5,551 nt of DNA from Candidatus Kerfeldbacteria bacterium. GTDB taxonomy: Bacteria > Patescibacteriota > Patescibacteriia > PEXW01. Below the pieces are notes generated by a model. That model saw only the letters and a list, made by a program, of their open reading frames with translations, did not search any database and had not been told where the DNA came from. Location of the stretch: positions 1 to 5,551 of the forward strand of contig CAIPSZ010000135.1 in the NCBI GenBank assembly GCA_903867845.1, in the 5' to 3' direction. Below are positions 1-4,590 of the stretch, piece by piece; positions within the stretch are counted from its first letter, which is position 1, and each line of letters opens with the position of its first letter. The position numbers and the translations under genes are program-made.

Positions 1-39
1 AATTAGAGGTGAGAACATGCTGTAGTGATCTTTCTTGAC

Positions 40-159
40 ATGGGAGGACAACGTGTTTGTCCTCCTCCATCTCGAACGTACGAAGAATTCGCACGCTCGT
101 TTGTGGAGTACTTCTCCTCACGCAGGATCAGGAATGTTCCAGAGATTCCCTTGGGTTAA
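40..159 (+). CDS. Possible small ORF (39 codons), unrecognised
   Basis: An ATG at 40 opens a 39-codon frame ending in TAA at 157-159. The frame is open back to a TGA at 10-12, so a GTG at 25 is another possible start. The middle reads like an amphipathic segment (TYEEFARSFVEYF) followed by a basic SSRRIR stretch. No family is recognised. A competing frame starts at GTG 53 and ends at TAG 173-175, 40 codons; it has the better ribosome site, GGAGGA at 43-48 with a four-base gap. Both frames run through the hairpin at 43-65. At this length either could be chance, and at most one is likely to be real. This is the only coding candidate in the 251 bases before the protease gene. Confidence 0.18.
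   Translation: MGGQRVCPPPSRTYEEFARSFVEYFSSRRIRNVPEIPLG
43..65 (+). promoter_or_regulatory. 9-bp hairpin pairing an SD-like GGAGG with CCTCC
   Basis: GGAGGACAA (43-51) and TTGTCCTCC (57-65) are perfect inverted repeats around a five-base loop. No T-run follows, so this is not an intrinsic terminator. The left arm is a Shine-Dalgarno-like sequence and the right arm an anti-SD-like sequence, so in RNA the hairpin would hide a ribosome site placed just before the GTG at 53. A regulatory role is inference; the inverted repeat itself is seen directly. Confidence 0.35.
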
Positions 160-241
160 CCTAGGGAGGCTTTAGAACCGAGGACCTCTTTCCCCTCACC
201 TTTCCTGGTCCGCCGTGAAGAGAAACATGAACATCACGTTT

Positions 242-246
242 GGAGG
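242..246 (+). promoter_or_regulatory. Ribosome binding site of the M50 protease gene
   Basis: GGAGG lies five bases before the ATG at 252. It decides the start: the in-frame TTG at 240 would put the Shine-Dalgarno sequence inside the coding region, so 252 is preferred. A 13-codon frame from ATG 227 (after GAAGAGA at 217-223) overlaps this site and ends at 266-268. It could couple translation or be chance. Confidence 0.8.
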
Positions 247-251
247 AATAC

Positions 252-1007
252 ATGAAACGCGTCGTTAGTCTCATTGTTTTTCTGATGAGCGGCTTGCTCA
301 CTTACATCGCCCTCGTCTGGCTTCTCGGTTTTCTTCCGAAAATCGATGCCGTACTCATTACGAAGATCCTCATGGTGCACCTCGTGCTCCATGAATTGGG
401 CCACTGGATAGCCATGGAATACTACGGCGTGCCTGCGTCAATCGTTTTCCTGGTTATTGTGGGTGGTGCCAGTCCCTGGCCCAGTAGCCGTAGTCGGTAC
501 CGGAGCTTGTCCTGGCACAAACTTTCAGCTATATCCCTTGCCGGGCCAAGTATGAACGTCATTGTCTGCATGGGCGCGGTCATCTTGTACCTCGCTGGGC
601 AGTTGAGCACTTACACAACACTGCTGACGCTTAACGTTGGCGGCTCCTTGCTGGTGTACAACCTGCTCCCGGTGTGGATATTCGATGGTGGCCATTTCGT
701 TGGCTACCTCTTCAACTCGGTTTCGGAAGATCGGGATCGGAAGTACCAGTTAACGATGAGCGCGCTTATCATCGCGACCATACTGGTCGTGAGCGCGCTG
801 TTCTTCCAGGTGTACTTCTTCGCTGCCTGGATGGTTGTGTACGGCCTGCACCACGCTGCCGAACATGACGATCCGCTGGGGTCGACGAGCAAGAAGGCGA
901 TGTCTCGTTCCCAGCAGTGGAACTGGGCAGCGTTCTACGTTGCTCTCCTAGCCACAGGGTTTTTCACCCTGGCGGCAACGGCGAAGTACATCATTCCCGC
1001 GAAGTAA
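252..1007 (+). CDS. M50-family (site-2-protease-like) intramembrane zinc metalloprotease
   Basis: A 251-residue polytopic membrane protein, numbered from the ATG at 252. Three signatures of peptidase family M50 are visible in the right order. HELGH at 47-51 gives two zinc-ligand histidines and the catalytic glutamate, inside a hydrophobic segment. AGPSMN at 97-102 matches the conserved GPxxN element. NLLPVWIFDGG at 137-147 matches NxxPxxxxDG, with Asp145 as third zinc ligand. About six membrane segments are suggested, roughly at 4-28, 35-55, 92-116, 122-142, 165-193 and 222-245. No PDZ or CBS domain is present, so this is a minimal-core form. M50 enzymes cut substrates within the membrane, often anti-sigma factors or signal peptides; the substrate here cannot be told. 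The gene is alone on its strand segment, with a strong SD and its own terminator, so it is probably monocistronic. No convincing promoter was found upstream. Confidence 0.88.
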   Translation: MKRVVSLIVFLMSGLLTYIALVWLLGFLPKIDAVLITKILMVHLVLHELGHWIAMEYYGVPASIVFLVIVGGASPWPSSRSRYRSLSWHKLSAISLAGPSMNVIVCMGAVILYLAGQLSTYTTLLTLNVGGSLLVYNLLPVWIFDGGHFVGYLFNSVSEDRDRKYQLTMSALIIATILVVSALFFQVYFFAAWMVVYGLHHAAEHDDPLGSTSKKAMSRSQQWNWAAFYVALLATGFFTLAATAKYIIPAK

Positions 1008-1018
1008 CGCTCCTTGCG

Positions 1019-1050
1019 AACACCCCAACCATTCTGGTCTGGGGTGTTTT
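1019..1050 (+). terminator. Intrinsic terminator after the M50 protease gene
   Basis: AACACCCCA (1019-1027) pairs with TGGGGTGTT (1040-1048). The stem extends inward with ACCA (1028-1031) and TGGT (1035-1038) across a three-base loop, with one bulged C at 1039. A T-run (1047-1050) closes it. It begins 12 bases after the protease stop codon. Confidence 0.85.
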
Positions 1051-1058
1051 GCTATTCC

Positions 1059-1087
1059 TTGACATTCCAGCGCGTACGCCCTATACT
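1059..1087 (+). promoter_or_regulatory. Near-consensus sigma70-type promoter
   Basis: TTGACA (1059-1064) is a perfect -35 box and TATACT (1082-1087) a five-of-six -10 box, separated by exactly 17 bases. Transcription should start near 1093-1097, giving a leader of about 100 bases before the ATG at 1198. It lies directly behind the previous terminator, so it opens a new transcription unit. It is the strongest promoter visible in the window. Confidence 0.85.
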
Positions 1088-1090
1088 GCA

Positions 1091-1186
1091 ATGCTAAAAC
1101 AGTACCTTACCAACACCATCCAGCAACTGGAGCGGTGGCTTATGACACATAGACCAAAGCCGCCGAGTTCGCCCATCTCGCACTAA
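1091..1186 (+). CDS. Possible 31-codon ORF at the promoter (leaderless peptide or broken 5' end of the next gene)
   Basis: ATG 1091 to TAA 1184-1186 gives 31 residues: an amphipathic start (LKQYLTNTIQQLERWL) and a proline-rich tail (PKPPSSP). The ATG lies only three bases after the -10 box, closer than a usual transcription start, so it could be used only if initiation is unusually early and leaderless. An internal ATG at 1142 has GGAG nine bases upstream and would make a 14-residue peptide. The next gene's frame is open back to 1153, so a -1 shift between about 1153 and 1183 would fuse both into one 101-residue protein. No homologue is recognised. Reality as a separate gene is doubtful. Confidence 0.25.
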   Translation: MLKQYLTNTIQQLERWLMTHRPKPPSSPISH

Positions 1187-1197
1187 CGCATCAGGAT

Positions 1198-1395
1198 ATG
1201 ATCATCTCCCTGCCGCAAGGCACCGAGGCAATCCTGGTCGGCGCGATCATGGCAACGTTTTCGCTTCGCGCCCCCAAAGGCCGCCGACGTCTCAAACGAC
1301 GCTCGCTTGGCCTTGTCGGATTCCTCGTGGAATTCCTGTTCTTCTGGGGCGGACTTACTCTGGTTCTCTACGGTGTTGCGCAAAAGTTGAAGTAG
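1198..1395 (+). CDS. Small two-helix membrane protein, unknown function
   Basis: A 65-residue hydrophobic protein of no recognised family. A first hydrophobic segment covers about residues 10-23. A strongly basic loop, KGRRRLKRR at 27-35, follows, then a long hydrophobic helix at about 37-60 that contains one buried-looking glutamate (Glu45). By the positive-inside rule the loop should face the cytoplasm, giving a hairpin with both ends outside. A strong promoter at 1059 and a strong terminator just after the stop frame this gene alone, which supports it being expressed. The start is uncertain: AGGA at 1193-1196 sits only one base before the ATG, and the frame is open upstream to 1153. Starting at ATG 1249 would remove most of the first helix. 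Confidence 0.55.
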   Translation: MIISLPQGTEAILVGAIMATFSLRAPKGRRRLKRRSLGLVGFLVEFLFFWGGLTLVLYGVAQKLK

Positions 1396-1400
1396 GCCCC

Positions 1401-1429
1401 ACCCCTTGGCTTCGGTCAAGGGGTTTTTT
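1401..1429 (+). terminator. Strong intrinsic terminator with cUUCGg tetraloop
   Basis: ACCCCTTGGC (1401-1410) pairs with GTCAAGGGGT (1415-1424, including one G-U pair) around a TTCG loop closed by C-G. A run of six T follows at 1424-1429. It starts six bases after the stop codon of the small membrane protein gene and separates it from the tRNA promoter. Confidence 0.95.
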
Positions 1430-1442
1430 CATGCTAAAAGTA

Positions 1443-1471
1443 TTGACGCAGGGTACGAAAAACGCTACCTT
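1443..1471 (+). promoter_or_regulatory. Likely promoter of the tRNA-Glu gene
   Basis: TTGACG (1443-1448) is a five-of-six -35 box. Seventeen bases later TACCTT (1466-1471) is a weak -10 box that keeps the leading TA and final T. Initiation near 1478 would place the 5' end a few bases before the mature tRNA. It lies between a terminator and the tRNA, where a promoter is required. Confidence 0.6.
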
Positions 1472-1481
1472 CCTCGTGCGT

Positions 1482-1556
1482 GGCGCCATCGTCTAGCGGC
1501 TAGGACACTTGGTTCTCATCCAAGAAACAGGGGTTCGATTCCCCTTGGCGCTACCA
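1482..1556 (+). tRNA. tRNA-Glu (anticodon CUC), CCA encoded
   Basis: A complete 75-base cloverleaf. The acceptor arm is GGCGCCA (1482-1488) with TGGCGCT (1546-1552). The D-arm starts GTCTAG and ends AGGAC, in the style of bacterial tRNA-Glu. The anticodon stem CTTGG/CCAAG encloses loop TTCTCAT with anticodon CTC at 1515-1517, reading GAG. The T-arm is AGGGG/CCCCT around TTCGATT. The discriminator is A1553 and CCA is encoded at 1554-1556. The first acceptor pair is a G-U wobble rather than the usual G-C. The last 21 bases are duplicated 197 bp downstream, without the rest of the tRNA. GluRS charges this tRNA for translation. Confidence 0.95.
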
Positions 1557-1696
1557 GTTCGTTTCGCACTCCGCCCTGCGTGAGCGCGCTTGCGCTTGCT
1601 CACTCCGGACTGCGCGCGAAGCCTCACGTGACCCCGCAAAGTCGTGCTCACTTCGTTCCGCGCCAACTTTGCGGGGAATAATTTAGGGAATCGAAC
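1533..1696. repeat. 11-bp inverted repeat of the tRNA T-arm bounding the first tail unit
   Basis: GTTCGATTCCC at 1533-1543, inside the tRNA T-arm, is matched by its exact reverse complement GGGAATCGAAC at 1686-1696. The 164-bp segment so bounded holds the tRNA 3' end, the conserved block and the first stem-loop. In RNA the downstream arm would be antisense to the tRNA's own T-arm. A weaker relic flanks the second unit: CGATT at 1733-1737 and AATCGAAC at 1887-1894. Confidence 0.75.
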
Positions 1697-1702
1697 GGGT
1701 GC
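1536..1702 (+). repeat. tRNA-tail direct repeat, copy A
   Basis: First of two copies. Bases 1536-1627 match 1733-1824 at 88 of 92 positions (offset 197; mismatches at 1605, 1612, 1615 and 1616). The match covers the last 21 bases of the tRNA and 71 bases beyond it, including the inverted repeat GTGAGC (1580-1585)/GCTCAC (1598-1603). A stem-loop of different sequence follows, then AATCGAACGGGTGC (1689-1702), which recurs at 1887-1900. The block has no T-run of its own. Long open frames across it reflect the duplication and are not taken as genes. Confidence 0.9.
1632..1676 (+). other. Large stem-loop of copy A (11-bp stem)
   Basis: CCCCGCAAAGT (1632-1642) and ACTTTGCGGGG (1666-1676) form a perfect 11-bp stem around a 23-base loop. 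The sequence after it, AATAATTTA, is not a T-run, so it is at best a degenerate terminator. It begins at exactly the same offset within the unit as the different stem-loop of copy B. Confidence 0.7.
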
Positions 1703-1732
1703 GACCCATCGGGAGCACCCCGGGCCGAAGGC
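1697..1732 (+). other. Linker between repeat copies with two short inverted repeats
   Basis: GGGTGC (1697-1702) pairs with GCACCC (1715-1720). GGCC at 1723-1726 pairs with GGCC at 1730-1733 over a GAA loop. In addition GGGAATCG (1686-1693) is the reverse complement of CGATTCCC (1733-1740), so the whole linker can close into one larger structure joining the end of copy A to the start of copy B. Copy B lacks the matching linker: it ends at the gap stop codon. Confidence 0.5.
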
Positions 1733-1900
1733 CGATTCCCCTTGGCGCTACCAGTTCGTTTCGCACTCCGCCCTGCGTGAGCGCGCTTGCGCTTGCTCAC
1801 TTCGGACTTCGTACGAAGCCTCACTCATCCACTCGCACGCGTACTCGTCGCTACGCTCCTGCGTGCCACATGCGAGTGGTTTTTAAAATCGAACGGGTGC
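1733..1900 (+). repeat. tRNA-tail direct repeat, copy B, with a partial tRNA 3' end
   Basis: Second copy of the unit that starts in the tRNA. It begins with the 21 terminal tRNA bases (1733-1753, including ACCA) but has no D-arm, anticodon arm or 5' acceptor strand, so it is not a tRNA gene. It carries the perfect 12-bp palindrome CTTCGTACGAAG (1807-1818), which is imperfect in copy A. It ends with AATCGAACGGGTGC (1887-1900), three bases from the gap stop codon on the other strand. Confidence 0.9.
1829..1884 (+). terminator. Probable terminator of the tRNA transcript (stem-loop of copy B)
   Basis: CCACTCGCA (1829-1837) pairs with TGCGAGTGG (1871-1879), followed by TTTTT at 1880-1884. The 33-base loop is larger than usual, but GCACGC (1835-1840) and GCGTGC (1861-1866) can form an inner stem. 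On the - strand no T-run follows the hairpin, so it would serve + strand transcription. No canonical terminator is visible for the convergent gap operon, though this structure might also slow polymerase from that side. Confidence 0.6.
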
Positions 1901-1903
1901 AAA

Positions 1904-2893
1904 TTAGAGTCGCGCCGCAAGTTCAACGAGCCGGCACGAGTAGCCCCACTCGTTGTCGTACCAAGCCATGACGCGGACCAGGTTGCCATTCACCTGGGTG
2001 GACAAGCCGTCCACGATAGCAGAGTGCGGGTTGTCGACAATGTCCGACGACACTAGAGGTTCTAGGGAGAATTCCATGATATTCTTCAACGTGGTCTTCG
2101 CAGCTTTCTGCAAGGCTGCGTTCACTTCTGCCGCATCCTTTGGCGCGCGCTTGGCGAGGAACACGAAGTCCGTCAGCGAACCGCACGGCGTTGGTACCCG
2201 AACGCTCACCCCTTCCATTTTATCCTTGAGGGACGGTAAGGTTTTTGCCACCGCTTTCGTCGCACCCGTCGTCGTGGGAATGATATTGATAGCTGCCGCA
2301 CGGGCTCGTCGCAGGTCTTTGTGTGGCAGGTCCAGGATGCGCTGGTCGTTGGTGTAGGAGTGGATGGTGTTCATCATTCCCCGCTCTATGCCAAAGGTCT
2401 GCTCCATGACCATGGCCACTGGCGAGAGCGAGTTCGTGGTGCAAGAAGCGTTGGAGACAATTTCCGGCTTCTTCTTCAGCTCCCCATCATTCACGCCGAG
2501 GACAATCGTGGCATCAACGTCAGAAGCCGGTGCGGAGATAATAACTTTCTTTGCCCCGGCTTTCAGGTGCTGCGCCGCTTCCTCACGCTTCGTAAAACGG
2601 CCCGTGCACTCTAGGACAACATCAACTTTGAGTTTTGCCCACGGCAACTTGGTTGGGTCTTTTTCTGCCAGCACTTGCATGGCGTGCTTGCCAACGATGA
2701 TGCTATTCCCTTTCACGTTTACCTCGCCTTCAAAAATACCGTGAACGGAGTCATACTTGAGCAAGTGTGCGTTCGTTGCCGCATCGGTAAGATCATTCAC
2801 GGCGACGAATTGGAGCTTAGGATTTTTCCAACCCGCGCGGACGGCCATGCGACCGATGCGACCAAACCCGTTTATTGCAATGCGTGTTGCCAT
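1904..2893 (-). CDS. gap: Glyceraldehyde-3-phosphate dehydrogenase, type I
   Basis: A 329-residue protein of usual length for phosphorylating GAPDH, which converts glyceraldehyde-3-phosphate, NAD+ and phosphate to 1,3-bisphosphoglycerate in the cytoplasm. The Rossmann motif NGFGRIGR is at 8-15, and Asn33-Asp34 end the second strand. The catalytic motif SNASCTTN puts the nucleophile at Cys151, with its partner His178 in IHSYTND. LDLPHKDLRRARAAA at 187-201 and IIPTTTGATKAV follow. Asp34 together with Leu189-Pro190 resembles NAD-linked GapA rather than NADP-linked GapB forms, so a catabolic role is inferred. The usual VPTPN motif reads VPTPC here. The C-terminal WYDNEWGYS (311-319) is intact. 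It is last in the - strand operon, 14 bp after fba. No Shine-Dalgarno sequence is seen before the ATG. Confidence 0.97.
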   Translation of the reverse strand: MATRIAINGFGRIGRMAVRAGWKNPKLQFVAVNDLTDAATNAHLLKYDSVHGIFEGEVNVKGNSIIVGKHAMQVLAEKDPTKLPWAKLKVDVVLECTGRFTKREEAAQHLKAGAKKVIISAPASDVDATIVLGVNDGELKKKPEIVSNASCTTNSLSPVAMVMEQTFGIERGMMNTIHSYTNDQRILDLPHKDLRRARAAAINIIPTTTGATKAVAKTLPSLKDKMEGVSVRVPTPCGSLTDFVFLAKRAPKDAAEVNAALQKAAKTTLKNIMEFSLEPLVSSDIVDNPHSAIVDGLSTQVNGNLVRVMAWYDNEWGYSCRLVELAARL

Positions 2894-2907
2894 AGGATGA
2901 CGTGAGA

Positions 2908-3792
2908 TTACGAAGTGAGGTTAGCTTTACCAGTACTCCCTAGCGCACGGAGCTTGGCGGCGACCAAATCGGTGACGGCCTGCATGCTGGGCGTGAATAT
3001 CGTCCGCGGGTCGTACGCATCAGCATCGGTGGTGAGCGTATGGCGGAGCGCGCCGACGAAGGCTAGCTTCAATTCCGTGTTCATGTTGACAATGCGAATG
3101 CCATGCGTGATTGCTTCTTGCAACGCGCTGACACTCACTCCCGATGCGCCGTGCAGGACGAGTGGGGTATTTGGAATTGCTTCACGAATATCATCCAAGC
3201 GGTCCAGATCCAGCGAGTGCGTGGAACCCTTCCGCAGTTTTACCACACCATGAATGTTCCCCACCGCAACGGCAAGCGTATCGACGCCGGTTTCTTCAAC
3301 GAATTTCTTTGCTTCCGTCGGCTTCGTCATGAACGGCTCGCGCTCGGCCAGGGTCATGGCTTCTTCTAAGCCCTTCACCACGCCGAGCTCACCCTGGACC
3401 CATACGTCTTTCCGGTGCGCGTAGTCAACCGCTTGCTTGGTGAGGATGATATTCTCCTGCATGGGCATGTCCGAGGCATCGATCATGATCGAGGAAAATC
3501 CTGCTTGCACGCAGGCCGCCACGGAGTGGAAGGATTTTCCGTGATCAAGGTGGAGCGCAACGGGAATGTTGCCAGCACTATCCCGCGCGACGTGCTCCAC
3601 AATGCTGGTAATGACGGGCAGTCCGGCGTACGCAATTGTCGTTTCAGAGACCTGTAAAATGATTGGCGACTTTTCCAGAACCGCCGCGCGTACCACGGCT
3701 AGCGTGGTCTCGACGTTATCCACGTTGAACGCGCCCACCGCGTAGTTCCGGGCAATGGCATCGTACACGAGTTCGCGAATGTTCGTGAGCAT
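2908..3792 (-). CDS. fba: Class II fructose-bisphosphate aldolase
   Basis: A 294-residue TIM-barrel aldolase of the zinc-dependent class II group, near the length of the FbaA-short/GatY/KbaY branch. It reversibly splits fructose-1,6-bisphosphate into dihydroxyacetone phosphate and glyceraldehyde-3-phosphate. HLDHG at 81-85 gives the catalytic Asp83 and zinc ligand His84. QGELG at 133-137 contains the conserved Glu135. NIHG (His181) and VLHGASG (His214) supply the other zinc ligands. GASG and NMNTE (236-240) fit the phosphate-binding end. A tagatose-1,6-bisphosphate specificity cannot be excluded from sequence alone, but the place between tpiA and gap argues for glycolysis. The start is two bases after the tpiA stop, so translation is probably coupled; no Shine-Dalgarno sequence is seen. 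Confidence 0.95.
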   Translation of the reverse strand: MLTNIRELVYDAIARNYAVGAFNVDNVETTLAVVRAAVLEKSPIILQVSETTIAYAGLPVITSIVEHVARDSAGNIPVALHLDHGKSFHSVAACVQAGFSSIMIDASDMPMQENIILTKQAVDYAHRKDVWVQGELGVVKGLEEAMTLAEREPFMTKPTEAKKFVEETGVDTLAVAVGNIHGVVKLRKGSTHSLDLDRLDDIREAIPNTPLVLHGASGVSVSALQEAITHGIRIVNMNTELKLAFVGALRHTLTTDADAYDPRTIFTPSMQAVTDLVAAKLRALGSTGKANLTS

Positions 3793-3794
3793 GA

Positions 3795-4550
3795 CTAGAC
3801 GAGTTGGGTGACAATTTGGTGAAACGTCTTGGGGTTTAAACTTGCGCCACCAACCAGGACCCCTGTAACGACTTCACCATCAACGAATTTCTTCGCGTTT
3901 TGCGGATTAACATTACCGCCAAAGAGAATGGGCACGCTCTCAGCACCGGTGGGCAACTCTTCGCGAAGTGCGTTACGTATGAGGCGAGCCATTGCAATGA
4001 TGTCTGATGGATTCGGTTCAATTGCTTGATTCGTACTTATCGCCCATACGGGTTCGTACGCAACGTACAGTGCGAGCGATGGAAAAGCACTAAGGAGATC
4101 AATGCCTTTGCGTATTTGCTCCATAACTACGACCTCGTGCTGTTGCTGGTGGCGCTGCTCGTAGGTTTCGCCCACGCAGAGCACCGGAACCATGCTGTGC
4201 GCAGTTGCTTGCTCAACTTTTCGGCTCACCATTTCGTCAGTTTCGTGAAAGAATTTTCGGCGTTCGGAATGGCCGCAGAGGACCAGCCGGCAACCAAGGT
4301 TACTTAGCATCGCCATCGACGTTTCACCGGTAAATGCACCTTGCGTTTCCCAGTGTGCGTTCTGGCCGCCCCATTGAACTGGGGAATTGCTAAACGCACC
4401 AGCGACGGCAGGAATGAGCGGTGCCGCTGGGCAGATCGTTACTTCAGCTTTCGTGAGGATATCGGGTTCTGCTAAAAACGTTCGGGCGTAATCCCCAACG
4501 TCGCTCGCGGTTAAGTGCATTTTCCAATTCCCAATTATGATGGGCTTCAT
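3795..4550 (-). CDS. tpiA: Triosephosphate isomerase with variant loop 6 and loop 7
   Basis: A 251-residue protein of normal TIM length that interconverts dihydroxyacetone phosphate and glyceraldehyde-3-phosphate. Catalytic residues are present: Asn8 and Lys10 in NWKM, His94 in CGHSERR, and Glu166 in AYEPVWA. GVLVGGASL at 230-238 is the usual phosphate-binding end. Two normally near-invariant places differ. The flexible lid after PVWA reads ISTNQ instead of IGTGK. The YGGS motif of loop 7 reads FGGN (210-213). These regions touch each other in the closed enzyme, so the changes may be linked. The protein is expected to be active because all chemistry residues remain. The gene lies 40 bp after the carboxypeptidase gene and two bases before fba. 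Only a weak GAAGAG precedes the ATG. Confidence 0.95.
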   Translation of the reverse strand: MKPIIIGNWKMHLTASDVGDYARTFLAEPDILTKAEVTICPAAPLIPAVAGAFSNSPVQWGGQNAHWETQGAFTGETSMAMLSNLGCRLVLCGHSERRKFFHETDEMVSRKVEQATAHSMVPVLCVGETYEQRHQQQHEVVVMEQIRKGIDLLSAFPSLALYVAYEPVWAISTNQAIEPNPSDIIAMARLIRNALREELPTGAESVPILFGGNVNPQNAKKFVDGEVVTGVLVGGASLNPKTFHQIVTQLV

Positions 4551-4590
4551 GCTCTTCAGGATACCGCGCTTCCGCCCTTATCGCAACGCG

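Noticed and set aside
35..63. Promoter with TTGACA at 35-40
   Set aside because: No acceptable -10 box occurs 16-18 bases downstream; that position is inside the hairpin.
149..205. T-box or other riboswitch suggested by TTAGAACCGAGGACCTC
   Set aside because: The conserved T-box core, a specifier stem and a competing terminator are all missing.
240..251. TTG at 240 as start of the M50 protease
   Set aside because: The perfect GGAGG lies just after it and is ideally spaced for ATG 252.
1183..1419. A 78-codon - strand frame
   Set aside because: It starts in the stem of a strong + strand terminator and lies fully antisense to the promoter-driven membrane protein gene, with no recognisable protein features.
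1733..1753. A second tRNA gene
   Set aside because: Only the 3' T-loop end, acceptor strand and ACCA are present. The 5' half, D-arm and anticodon arm are absent.
1536..1900. CRISPR array or integron attC sites
   Set aside because: There are only two units of about 197 bp with near-identical interiors, not short repeats with unique spacers. The GTTCG and CGAAC ends do not fit the nested order of attC core sites, and no integrase is present.
1406..1971. Three overlapping + strand frames of 80-91 codons across the tRNA and its repeats
   Set aside because: They translate the tRNA and the duplicated tail; the same peptide pieces recur because the DNA repeats. They have no ribosome sites and the last runs into gap on the other strand.
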